Source: Ophiosphaerella korrae (Eukaryota > Ascomycota > Dothideomycetes > Pleosporales > Phaeosphaeriaceae). Taken from it: a stretch of DNA of 64,000 nucleotides. The stretch spans positions 310,001-374,000 of the forward strand of contig JALNQF010000014.1 of assembly GCA_028456385.1 (NCBI GenBank). Reading direction: 5' to 3'. This document shows positions 10,301 to 21,850 of this stretch, one piece after another (the first letter of the stretch is position 1; each line of letters begins with the position of its first letter). The notes beneath the pieces were generated by a model. The model saw nothing but the letters and a program-made list of their open reading frames with translations, had not been told where the DNA came from and searched no databases. Made by a program: the position numbers and the translations under genes.

Positions 10301-13300
10301 ACGCTAAGAGCAAGATCGATGATCTTCCCTTCTATTGCATCGGTTTCAAATCAGCCGCTCCCGAGTATACTCTACGAACGCGTATCTGGGCTTCACTCCG
10401 CTCCCAAACCTTGTACCGCACTATTTCCGGTTTCATGAACTACAGCCGTGCCATCAAGCTCCTTTACCGCGTTGAGAATCCCGAAGTAGTGCAAATGTTC
10501 GGTGGTAACTCCGATAAGCTTGAACGTGAACTTGAACGCATGGCACGACGCAAGTACAAGATCTGCGTGTCTATGCAGCGCTATGCAAAGTTCAACAAGG
10601 AGGAGCGCGAAAACACTGAGTTCCTTCTCCGTGCCTACCCTGACCTACAGATCGCTTACCTGGACGAGGAGCCGCCGGTCAACGAGGGCGATGAGCCCCG
10701 CATTTACTCTGCTCTTATCGACGGTCATTCCGAGATTATGGAGAATGGTATGCGACGACCCAAGTTCCGCATCCAGCTCTCCGGCAATCCTATCCTTGGT
10801 GACGGCAAGTCTGATAACCAGAATCACTCTATTATCTTCTATCGTGGCGAGTATATCCAGCTCATCGACGCCAATCAAGACAACTATCTCGAAGAGTGTT
10901 TGAAGATTCGAAGTGTCCTTGCTGAATTCGAGGAAATGACAAACGACAACGTCTCACCCTATACTCCCGGCATTCCTAATCCCCAATTCAACCCTGTCGC
11001 CATTCTTGGAGCTCGTGAATACATTTTCTCTGAGAACATTGGTATCTTGGGTGACGTCGCAGCCGGAAAGGAACAGACATTCGGTACTATGTTTGCTCGT
11101 ACTCTCGCTCAAATCGGTGGCAAGCTCCATTACGGTCATCCTGATTTCCTAAACGGTGTCTTCATGACAACTCGCGGCGGTGTTTCCAAGGCCCAGAAGG
11201 GATTGCACTTGAACGAGGATATTTATGCCGGAATGAACGCTCTCCTCCGTGGTGGCCGCATAAAGCACTGTGAATACTACCAGTGTGGTAAAGGTCGTGA
11301 TCTTGGTTTCGGGTCTGTGCTCAACTTCACAACCAAGATTGGTACTGGTATGGGTGAGCAAATGCTGTCCCGTGAATACTACTACATGGGTACCCAACTG
11401 CCTCTCGATCGGTTCTTATCCTTCTTCTACGCTCACGCTGGTTTCCACATCAACAACATGTTCATCATGTTGTCTGTCCAATGCTTCATGTTTGTCCTCA
11501 TCAACCTTGGCGCTCTTCACCATGAGACTATCCTCTGCGCTTTTAACAAGGACATTCCGATCACGGATCCTCAGTGGCCTAACGGTTGTGCCAATTTGGT
11601 GCCTGTCTTCGACTGGGTTGCCCGTTGTATCATCTCCATCTTCATCGTTTTCTTCATCTCATTCGTCCCCCTTGTGGTTCAGGAGTTGACTGAGCGAGGA
11701 TTCTGGCGTGCTGCAACCCGTCTCGCCAAGCACTTCTCATCTGGATCGCCCTTCTTCGAGGTTTTCGTTACACAGATCTACGCCAATTCCCTCCACACCA
11801 ACTTATCATTCGGAGGTGCTCGGTACATTGGTACTGGTCGTGGTTTCGCAACTGCTCGTATTCCATTCGGTATCTTGTACTCGCGTTTCGCTGGACCCTC
11901 AATCTACATTGGCGCCCGCTCCTTGATGATGTTGCTATTTGCCACCATTACAGTATGGGGACCATGGCTCATCTACTTCTGGGCATCCCTGCTATCTCTC
12001 TGCCTGGCTCCTTTCTTGTTCAACCCACATCAGTTCTCCTGGGATGACTTCTTCATCGACTACAGGGAGTACCTTCGTTGGTTGTCCCGTGGCAACACCC
12101 GGTCTCACAGTGCTTCCTGGATTGGCTACTGCCGTCTGTCGCGTACTCGTCTCACTGGTTACAAGCGCAAGGCTCTCGGAGATCCCTCTGCAAAGCTTTC
12201 TGGGGATGTTCCTCGTGCCAAGTTTACCAACATCTTTTTCAGTGAGATCCTAGGTCCTCTCGTTCTTGTCGCCATTACGCTCGTTCCATACTTGTTCATC
12301 AACGCCCAGACCGGTGTCACTGACAAGCGCAACACTTCTCTGGAAACTGGAAATCTGCCGGAACCTAAAGCATCAGGTGCCTTGGTTCGCATCGGTCTCA
12401 TTGCCTTTGGCCCCATCGCTGTCAATGCTGCTATCCTCGCTGGTCTGTTCGGCCTGGCATGTTGCGCTGGTCCACTCCTCAGCATGTGCTGCAAGAAGTT
12501 CGGTGCCGTCTTAGCTGCTATCGCTCATGCCATCGCTGTCATCATGCTTCTCATCTTCTTCGTGGTCATGGTGTTCTTGGAAGGCTTTAGCTTTGCAAGA
12601 GCCCTGTCCGGCATGATTGCAGTTGTCGCCATTCAGCGATTCTTCTTCAAGCTCATCATCTCGCTGGCGCTCACCCGTGAGTTCAAGGCTGACACTGCCA
12701 ATATTGCGTGGTGGACTGGTAAATGGTACACTATGGGCTGGCATACAATCTCCCAGCCTGGCCGTGAGTTCCTTTGTAAGATTTGCGAGCTTGGCTTCTT
12801 CGCTGCCGACTTCATCCTGGGTCACATCCTAATGTTCTTGATGCTGCCCATGCTCCTGGTCCCATACGCCGACAAGTTCCACTCTGTCATGCTGTTCTGG
12901 TTACGACCAAGGTATGTTCACTTATATTCGCAAATTGGCTTTAGCTAACATGAAGTAGTCGTCAAATTCGACCTCCCATTTACTCGCTCAAGCAGACCAA
13001 GCTTCGCAAGCGTAGAGTTATCCGATACGCCATCCTCTACTTTGTGCTTCTTGTTGTCTTCTTGGCCTTGCTTGTCGGCCCTGTGGTTGTTGGAGGAAAA
13101 CTTAAGTTGTCTCTGCCAAAACTGCCAATGGAAATCCTGCAGCCTACTGGTTACAACAACAACAACACTAACGCTTCGCCGACTGGATCGTGTCTCCAGG
13201 GTAACTGCCCAGTGTTCCAAGGCGAGGGTGGTGCAGGAGCAGGGGGTGGCGGGGCAGCCCGCAACACAGACACTAGCGGATCTAACAAATTCCGTCGGTA

Positions 13301-13313
13301 TATGGCGTATTGA
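7309..13313 (+). CDS. FKS1: 1,3-beta-glucan synthase catalytic subunit (GT48)
   Basis: Plasma-membrane enzyme that polymerises UDP-glucose into beta-1,3-glucan, the main wall polymer and the echinocandin target. Four exons (7309-7499, 7553-7687, 7737-12911, 12959-13313) give 1951 residues, normal for the family. The N-terminus is a hydrophilic Tyr/Gln/Gly/Asp-rich tail. The FKS1 N-terminal domain follows, then a first membrane block, the large cytosolic GT48 domain (motifs such as [13 protein letters not shown] and [18 protein letters not shown]), and a second membrane block to the C-terminus. Echinocandin hot spot 1 reads FLTLSIKDP (about residues 690-698). Hot spot 2 reads DWVARCII (about 1401-1408). 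The first two introns fall in the low-complexity tail, so a longer frame starting at the internal ATG 7801 would miss about 130 residues. Confidence 0.97.
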
Positions 13314-13852
13314 AATCGCGTTTTATTATTTGGTGGACCACTGGCTTAACGCCGGACGTTGTACAACATGGGTGGTAGCACGGGTAGGGTGCCGACCTAG
13401 GTCACCATAATGACTGTAATTTTTGGCATGTGGGAATTTCCGTCCGTTTTACGGTGTCGGGGCGAAACTAGATGCTCACCTCGACTGTATTCTCTCTTTT
13501 TGAACAAGTATGCCCGCCTGAAAGAGTGGGTTTGATTGCACATATGTTACGGGGTTTTTGTTTGGGTCACGGACGGCGAATATGTTAGAAAGCGGATTGC
13601 ATAACAGATAAATATATGGATTTATGAAGACGTAGTTATTATTCATTCTTGCTTGATACACCGTTGAAATGTGACCCGGACCGGCCTTCCTGGTGTCGTA
13701 AGCTGTGTGTGTGCTCAAGTGAGATGTGTCGAAGGCTCGAAGCACGTGAGTTTGCGAAATGAGGAGCCTCCGCGCTTCGCCGCGGACCCCCGAACCTCCA
13801 TCTAGAAATTGTAGTCGGCCGCCACAACAACACCATTGCACCAGTTGCCAGC
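13314..13852. other. intergenic between glucan synthase and LCB1
   Basis: A 539-bp spacer between two genes on the same strand. It should hold the 3' untranslated region of the first and the promoter of the second. Minus-strand open frames here have no recognisable composition. No repeat or RNA gene seen. Confidence 0.4.
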
Positions 13853-15606
13853 ATGGACCTTCATGAAGTACAGAATGCAACGGCGCGCTTCCTGACTGAC
13901 GCAAATACGCACTTCCAACGCATACCGGGATCCGCCATTGCTGTACGGTACATCAAGTCGAGCTACCAGGATGACCCGCTGCGCAGTGCCATTGAGTTAT
14001 TCCTCTTTCTCTTCGCAGTGCGATATTTACTTGCGCCAAAGTACAGCACCCAAAAGAAGGTGCAGCTCACGGATGCGGTACGTCATGCGCCTAGGGAAAG
14101 AATTGCGGCGCAAGCAGGTGCTAATAAGGGAATAGGAGATAGATGAGTTGGTTGACGACTGGACGCCAGAACCGCTCGTTGCGCCGCCTACACCCTCTGA
14201 AGAACTGGACAACGAGAAAAGACCCGTCATTGTTGGGTATAGCCCCCCAAACCACCTGCATGACAAGCCAAGCACATGTACTGACCATGCCGCAGTCCAA
14301 CAGGCCCCAAAGTAAAGCTCTCCACCGGCCGCACCGTCACAAATCTCGCGTCATACAACTACTATAACTTCATCGCAAATGAAACACTCAAAGAAAAAGC
14401 CATCCAGACCCTCCGCACATATGGCGTCGGCCCCTGCGGTCCTCCCGGCTTCTACGGCACCCAAGACGTACACATGAAAACGGAAGCCGACGTAGCAGCA
14501 CATCTCGGTGTCTCTGCGTGCATCATCTACGCACAGTCTTTCTCCACCATTTCCAGCGTTATCCCCTCCTTCTCCAAGCGTGGAGACATCATTGTGGCTG
14601 ATAAGGCAGTCAATTTTGCTGTAAGAAAGGGCATCCAGATCAGCAGAAGTACAGTGCGGTGGTACGAGCACAACAACATGGAGGATCTGGAGAAGGTGCT
14701 GCAGAAGGTGGTCAAGGAGCAGGCAAAGAAACCACTTACGAGGCGGTTCATCATTACTGAGGGCTTGTTCGAGAACATGGGAGACTCTGTAGACCTGCCC
14801 AAGCTCGTACGTCCCGTCTACCCGCACTCAGATCCATCTCACTAACAGCACCAGATCGAACTCAAACTCAAATACAAATTCCGCCTCATCCTCGACGAAA
14901 CCTGGTCCTATGGCGTCCTCGGTCGTACCGGCCGCGGCCTCACGGAAGCGCAAAACGTCGACGCCGCCGAAGTCGACATGATCATCGGCTCGCTCTCCGG
15001 CCCCCTGTGCGCTGCCGGCGGCTTCTGCGCCGGCAACGAAGAAGTCGTCGAGCACCAGCGCATCTCCTCCGCCTCCTACACCTACTCCGCCGCTCTCCCA
15101 GCCCTCCTCTCCACTACCGCCAGCGAAACTATCTCACTCCTCCAAGAACAACCAGACATCCTGACCGCCCTGCGCGAGAATGTAAAGGCTATGCGCGCCC
15201 AGCTCGATCCCAGGAGCGACTGGGTGCACACTACCAGCAATCCCGATAACCCCATGATCCTCCTCACCCTCAAGCCCGACGTTGTCGCTGCAAAGAAACT
15301 TTCCCTCGACGACCAGAATCAGATTTTCCGCGACGTCGTCGATGAGGTATGTCCCACGCCCAACTCACCCCTGTTGTGTTTTTCAGAACGGGTTTCTAAC
15401 AGTACTAGTGCCTTGCTAACAATGTCCTCATCACCCGCCTCAAGGCCTTTCCTCTGGGCCTCGGCGTCAATCCGCGCGATGCGGGGTGGCAGCCGGCGCC
15501 GACGCTTAAGGTGTGTGTTACGAGTGGGTTAAGTCGGAAGGAGGTGGAGAAGGCGGGGACGGTGGTTAGGCATGCTGTTACTAAGATTGTTTCGAGGAGG
15601 AAGTAA
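13853..15606 (+). CDS. LCB1: serine palmitoyltransferase subunit 1 (LCB1)
   Basis: Non-catalytic partner in the ER serine palmitoyltransferase, which condenses serine with palmitoyl-CoA in the first step of sphingolipid synthesis. Five exons (13853-14077, 14136-14236, 14296-14806, 14855-15346, 15409-15606) give 508 residues with all phases matching. An N-terminal membrane segment ([14 protein letters not shown]) precedes the aminotransferase fold. Typical LCB1 stretches include [34 protein letters not shown] and [16 protein letters not shown]. The PLP-binding lysine present in LCB2 is absent at the equivalent site ([16 protein letters not shown]), as expected for LCB1. Introns are 48-62 nt with CTAAT or CTAAC branch sites. 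Confidence 0.96.
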
Positions 15607-16479
15607 GGGTATGGTATGGTATGGTATGATGTATTCTGGTGTGGTATGGTACACTGTATATTTTCATGTATAGATGTTATGATGGGGATTACGCGCGGTG
15701 TGATAGATGGGTGGTAATACATAATTGATATCAATGTGTTGGGGTAATGGGCTTTATGCGTTGGGTTGGATCGGTGTTGTGGTTTGTGCCGGTGACGGTG
15801 TTTAAATGTGTTGATTTTGGACTCGCTGAAAGGGTTTGGACGGACGTTATGAGAGCGCGAGTTGATATACATGTACATATACATTTTGCAAAGTAATTAG
15901 GGGTTCGTGAAGTCTGGATCCGTTCAGGAAGTATGTTTGGCTGGAATCAAGTTATGTTACAGAAATGCGAGTCGATGCGAGCATAAGTGTGCTGTGGGGC
16001 ATTTATTTCATAAGTGTGGCGCGACTGTCTGCCTTGCTGGTGGAAGTACGCCGTTCGGCCTTGCGTGTGGCTTGATCTATATTATGCTACTGGGCATGGT
16101 GGTGGGCAATTTGATGTGATTGGCTCACCCCTCAGTCTCCTGATGTATCGCTTGGTGTAAACGGTACCTATTAGCCTCGTTGTGCTGTGTTGATGCCAGC
16201 CCGCGTTGCTCAGCCTTTCACTATCAGCTTTGGCATAAATGGCTTGATTCTCGGCTTCGTGGCCCAGCTCTCTGCCTAACGACGCCTACTGCATCGACAT
16301 AATGCCTTTGTAGGATTGATTTTTCATGTGTACATATGTATAGCGAAGATGGCTATATGGCGCCTTAATTCATTTATTTTGACAATATCACACCAATGAT
16401 ATCGTTTTGGTCCCTTTTAAGCTTCAGCCTACTTCTCAAGGATATCAACACACAACCTTGGAAACGACCATTATACACG
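15607..16479. other. intergenic with short GGTAT microsatellite
   Basis: An 873-bp spacer. Just after the LCB1 stop, 15608-15650 holds an imperfect GGTAT-type repeat (tandem GTATG units). A 70-codon Cys-rich frame at about 15907-16119 has no recognisable homology and no clear ATG context, so I do not call it. The remainder is presumably 3' UTR and promoter of the downstream ankyrin gene. Confidence 0.45.
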
Positions 16480-19400
16480 ATGGCTGACGATTCGGAACGA
16501 GAAATGGAAAAAGTGGTTGAACGAGAAGGCGAAGCACTACTAAAAGCTGCTGAGAATGGCGATGAAGAGACGGTACGGCTATCGCTAGAACGGGGTCTGG
16601 TGCATCCAGATTTTACGAGTAACAATCCTTCTTCAGGCCCCACTCGTCGAACGGCGTTAAGTTATGCTGCCGGTCAGGGTCACGAAAAAATTGCAGCAAT
16701 GCTACTCATGGATACGAGGGTCAACCCCGACTTAGGTGACAACCAAGGTCGAACTGCACTGTCTCGAGCCGCAAAAAGGTGCCATCTAGAGATCGTCCAT
16801 CTACTGATACAAAAAGGTGTGGACTTGAATTTCAAAGACAATAACGGGTGGTCGCCTCTTCGATGGGCCTTTCAGGCAAAGCAAGACGTAAACACACCCA
16901 CGGGGTACCTAAATATTCCTGGAAGCGCTAGTCTCAGGGGGAAAAGGCCTTTGCCGCGTCTGATGGTGGATATCTTTCTCAGACAGCCAGGAATCAATTC
17001 AAATTCTCGAGACAAAAGCGCGAGAACGTTACTTTCACATGTCGCAGAAGTCGGGCATTTGGATTATGTACGGCTGCTACTCAACCATAGTAGAATTGGC
17101 CCAAACTTAGCAGATGATTCAGGTCGGACACCGTTATCATACGCTGCAGGACGAGGACAACAAGAGGTGATTACATGCCTGATACATCAACAAAACGTCG
17201 ACCTAAATTTCAAAGATGCTATGGGGAGAACGCCCCTATTCTGGGCTGCGACAGAATTAAACGATTGGCGAGAAGTCGAGCTGCTGCTCTGTAATAACAA
17301 TGTTCACCTTGATTGTCTCAGCTGGCGAGATCAGACACAACCAGATGCAGTTGATCCCCTACTTAAGAAGAACACCCTTAGCATTTATTCTCATGACAAA
17401 AGAGGCCGTACTCTATTATCTACCTTCGCAGAGCGTGGAGATTCAAAGATCATGAAGAGGATACTACAATTAGATGGTGTCAATTCAAATTGCACAGATC
17501 ACGATGGTAGGACACCTTTGTCACAAGCTGCAGAACATGGCGTCAGCAGCCCGTATGTCAAACCCAAAATCATTAAGCCCGTAGATCTCCTGCTCCTGCA
17601 AAGCGATATAGAGATATCAACTCTAGGGATTGCCAAGGCCGTACACCTCTATGGTGGGCGATAAAGGGAGGCCAAGATCGCATCGTTTATAAGCTTCTTG
17701 CGAAGAAAAACATAGATCCACAATCGATTGACAAAGAGAGCCAGACGCCGCTTTCATGCGCCGTCAACCACGGGCGGAAGTTTATCATTCCTCATCTCAT
17801 CCGATGTGATAAAGTAACTTTGCACATCCTGGCTCATAAAGGAAACGTTGACACCCTACGGTTACTACTCGAGAGTGGTATAGATACCAACATCAAGGAC
17901 ACACGAGGACGAACACCATTGCATACAGCAGTTATAGCAGGCCAGGCTGGCGCTGCAGAAGAATTGATACTGGGGAAAGCGAACATGGACAGTAAGGATT
18001 TCAATGGAGAAACTGCGCTTCAGATTGCGCTTCACCATAAGCAACTAGAGATTATCGAAATTTTCCTGAAACATGCGGTCAATACAAGAGGGATAATGGC
18101 AGGGGAGTGGCTCAACGCATATAATCAGTATGGTTCCCCTGGAGCGTTAGAATTGTTGCAAAAGCCAGGTGGAAGGGCATCAGCCAAGTTTGTTTTGGAA
18201 CCACAGATCCAGGTACTGCCCGAGGGATCTCTTGGAAAGAGATTTTGTACGTACAAGCACATTTGTTGTAGCAACATATAACTAATTTGGAAGCCAGGCT
18301 CTTCACACAGCACTCTACTTGGTCAAGAGCATTGTTACGTAAACGACAACACTTTCCAGACTATGAAAAATCAGGATTTTCTCACCATATACAAGTTCAT
18401 AAGGAACATGTCAGTATCTTTCTTTCAGGTGCTGTTCCAAAAGCACAGCAGGAGAAAGACCGACATTCGTCTCCCCTATCTTGCTGGAGTGAAAATACAA
18501 TATCCTGGACCCTTGTCCCCCCATCGAAGTGGATAGGTGATCTCTCCTGGGAACCAGTGGCGTTCTCTAGCATGCTTCCCTACGGCTGGATTCCAGATGA
18601 TGCGGCTGAGTTCTTTACTTTGTTCATCGGCAAACTCAAAGAAGATTGGTCTCTTTTGTGCACATCGGGAGAAGAACGCCTCTCTAAACGTGTGAGTATA
18701 CTCTACCCAATTGATAGAACTTCGTCACTGACGCTTAACCTAGCGGCTTGAGCAATTTCGAGGCAAAGGCAAAGGCATTCAGTTCATTGAGCACCTAGCT
18801 GAAGACGCGTACGAGTGGGCAACGCTTCGAAACACCTTCAGCGCGCAAATAAAAGCTGCTAGGGATTTCCTTGCAGTATATTGTCGTAATTACGATCAAC
18901 AAAAGGGTCTGGAAAAAATAGAGAAAGCGGTAGATGGCCTTGATTCGTATGTGAGCAAACAGATCAGCCGATTCGATGAGCCAATGAAGGAGCTCTTGCA
19001 ATTCGTAAGCTCATTATATCACTTTCTAATTCATTTGACTGATGCAGAGTAGGAGTTTGCTTGGGTGTCGATCAACGAAGCTCATAAGTCGACCAGTATT
19101 GCCACTAGTATAAAGAGACCCAGCTGGATTACAGTACGGCTCGCTAATACTTTTGTTGATCACGCTGACGTTTGACACTTAGTTCGTCTTTTTGCCTGCT
19201 ATGTTTGCCTCGGTAATAAATTTCCGCATCATGGCTTTTCAAAGATCTCAGCTGACTTCTAACCCTCATTAAAAGAGTTTATTCGGTATGAATGTCGATA
19301 TCCTCAAGTCCAACCCCAGTTGGTGGTGGTACATACTCTTTGGTGGTGGACTCTTGGTCCTCACGGTGTTCGTATGGCTTCTCTTCAAATATGCCCAAGT

Positions 19401-19571
19401 TAGTATACCTGTTTTCCAATTCTCCGTTTATACCAAGCTCGCATGCTGATATACGCTTAGGTAGAGCAGCTGATCGAGCGAAATATTGGTGATAGAATTA
19501 TACTTTGGTCGAGTCGCGTTGCATTGAGGAGCCAGCGCTCAGAGAAAAGCTTCTCGACCTTACCAACCTGA
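16480..19571 (+). pseudogene. ankyrin-repeat / CorA-like transporter fusion, apparently frameshifted
   Basis: The ATG at 16480 (an upstream in-frame ATG lies at 16396) opens about 580 residues of ankyrin repeats (TALSYAAGQGHE, TALSRAAKRCHLE, TPLSYAAGRGQQ). Near 17610 the frame slips from 1 to 0, then continues as DCQGRTPLWWA to 18246. An intron (18247-18297) leads into a region ending LPYLAGVKIQ, where a second slip near 18490 moves to the frame of WTLVPPSKWIGDLSWEP. Further introns at about 18692-18742, 19003-19049 and two near 19135-19275 lead to IKRPSWIT, FVFLPAMFAS, then SLFGMN and a membrane segment. SLFGMN matches the GMN signature of CorA-type Mg channels. Both slips are of the same sense (one base missing), so base-calling error is possible; otherwise the gene is broken. 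Confidence 0.65.
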
Positions 19572-19611
19572 TATCGAGTATTTTAGATAATATGAACCAC
19601 TTTATGAATCA

Positions 19612-21846
19612 GTATCACACCTTGATATACCGTACCAGCATCTTCTCCGAGGAGATATTGAGGACAAGACCCTTCTAACCGTGATTCATGACGATACAAC
19701 AAACCTACCAGAAACATGGTTAGAGAAGATGGTCAAAAATGCCAAGATGCAGGGTGAAATCTCAAACCTGAATTCTTTGCGATAATTATGGTAGCTGGCA
19801 AATCCAAAATCGAGCCAAAGGAACTTAAGACGGGTAGAAGAAAATGCAAATTGCTGCCCTTGGAGCTTGAGGATGGCTCACAGGGGCCTTTTTGGCCCAC
19901 ATGTTGTGTATCAAGGCTCGCCTTTGCCAGGTTTTGAGGCTCTATGTTGACTTTGAAAAGATATTCGCAGCCACTGTGAGACGTGCCACGGACGGCCGGT
20001 AAGCCCAACAGCCAAGAAAGATCCTCACCTCCTTTCTGCTGACCAGCGCTAGATTTGAGTATATGTACTACGAACCCAAGAAAGAGGAAAGCCTAGCTGT
20101 TGCTGTTCAATCTCGTTGCACATTCCAGCGCAACACCGCCTCGAACATGGGTAAATACCGGGTCGTGATACAAGACGCATTCGATCTGGCAGGTATACAA
20201 ACAAATATTGTGACAAAGCATATTTCGATTTGTACCCACCCGCAAATTCAACTGCGATTGCTATTGCTGGCTTGGTCGAACGTGGTGTTTAGGTCCCGGG
20301 AAAGGCCAAGCTTACCTGCCGCGACGAGCCGGACGATGGAAGCTATTGCTTCCCAGCTATGTGGCACCCTTCAGAGGGTTTGTTCAGACTACCAGGGAGT
20401 GGCTGTGGTGGAAGTGCGGCTGCTGTAGCCAGATACCACTGGACCGATGTTGGCATTGGACTGGACTGTCAGTTGAGCTCCAATGCACTTGTTCAAATTT
20501 TAGGGGTAATACTAACTTAAAATAGCAAATCAAAGCTTCAGGATACTATCTCAGTGCAATGGTGTCTTTGGTTTCCGTACCAGTCAAGACGTTTTTCCAC
20601 TTACTGGCCTATCCTCCGTGTTTAGGTATACTTCTGTTCCCTACTAATGCATCGAAACTAATGCTTTACATAAGTTCCGATGGCCTAGGAATTTTTGCAA
20701 AAGACATCGAGGTGTTGGAGAAATTCACTACAGAATGGTATGCTGCTGACTTGGCAGATCAGCCCAAGATGGTATGTTAGCTACATTTAGTGCGGTCTGC
20801 AACACCATATTCTTATTGTTGTCTTAGAATCTTCTGAAGAAACTCTTCTATGTTAAGCACAGATGTACGCACACAGAGGCCAATAAAAAGAGGGTTGTCG
20901 ATAACCTTGTACTGGATCTGGAATCATTTCTCAATGTCAAGGCGTCGGTCATATTCGTAGACGATGAATGGAAAAACAGCTCACCTGAAGAAGTAAAAGG
21001 ACAAAGTTTGTGTTATTTTATAACCGAGGTGGAGAAATAGCCATCTATACAGTAAACACAAACTAACGGGAAGCACACGCAGGCCGAATTAGATATCATC
21101 TTTTCTAGAAACCTCCAAGATGGTGTCAAGTTCTGTCACGACTACCGCAAGAAGTTCAGCAAAGATACAGTTATGACCGCTCACACTCAAGGCGGGTGGT
21201 GGGCACTACCCTTGAAGCATCTCGCTTATACTGACAAAGATTAGGGACCTAGGGAAAGACCGTCTGGAACGATACGATGAGGAACTCCGCTGCTTAGGTA
21301 TTTACAAGAAGTGGTGGCTCGACACAGTTCTTGAAGTAGGAGCAAAAGATACGCTCGTAGTGACGCATATCGATTCGTCTCGGTAAGTGGTTTAATAATT
21401 GCGTCAGAACTTGATAGAAATCAATAGATGTAGCGATTCTCACTCTCCAACGGACTAGGCTCAAAGATGGATATCAGCGGTCATTGGAGCACCAGAAGTG
21501 ATTGTACCTGGTTCGTATCAATTCATGGGATTTGATTATGCATATTGATCACAATTGTAGCTGGCATGACAGACCATTCGGGCACCACTGACCCCAAATT
21601 ACCGCTACCGATTATGGCCTCGATCATGGCCCAGCCAAGTACTTCTCGCCCGCAATCTCAAGAATGAATGAAAACTGACCCGAAATAGACACCGATTTGT
21701 CACTCCTAGAATTAACCCGCCGATTCTTTGAGCATAACCGTCGCCCGATGGTGTTAAGCGGCAATCTCATTGTCGAAGTTGAGGCGACGTCCGAAGGTGG
21801 CACGTCGGTTCAAAGGACGATGGTGGTGGTTCATGGAAGAAAATGA
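19612..21846 (+). pseudogene. amidase-signature family gene, degraded
   Basis: Pieces of one fungal amidase-like protein occur in order but in changing frames. There is an N-terminal region (19612-19763, LLTVIHDDTTNLPETWLEKM) and its continuation (from 19764, KPEFFAIIMVAG). RLYVDFEKIF follows at 19937, then RVVIQDAFDLAGIQTN (about 20160-20205) and AYFDLYPPANSTAIA (20218 on). The glycine/serine core GSGCGGSAAAVARYHWTD comes next, and then, across a likely intron, a segment with NGVFGFRTSQ. DGLGIFAKDIEVLEKF, a helical region with GIYKKWWLDTVLE, and a C-terminus ending MVVVHGRK complete the order. At least three frameshifts (near 19760, 19935, 20215) and an in-frame TAG at 20290 break it. Functional members hydrolyse amides with a Ser-cisSer-Lys triad. 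It stops 4 bp before the convergent F-box gene. Confidence 0.7.
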
Positions 21847-21850
21847 GTGG

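Noticed and set aside
13476..13904. 142-codon minus-strand frame
   Set aside because: Overlaps the start of LCB1 on the opposite strand and has no recognisable domains.
15907..16119. 70-codon Cys-containing frame, considered as a small secreted protein
   Set aside because: No signal peptide, no reliable ATG context and no family resemblance.
17581..17626. Possible 46-nt intron explaining the first frame change in the ankyrin/CorA gene
   Set aside because: GT and AG are present, but the phases do not match and it would remove a well-formed ankyrin segment; a one-base indel fits better.
18287..18751. Single 154-codon frame as an independent gene
   Set aside because: Only its second half matches the CorA-like family; the first half is in the wrong frame relative to better sequence in another frame.
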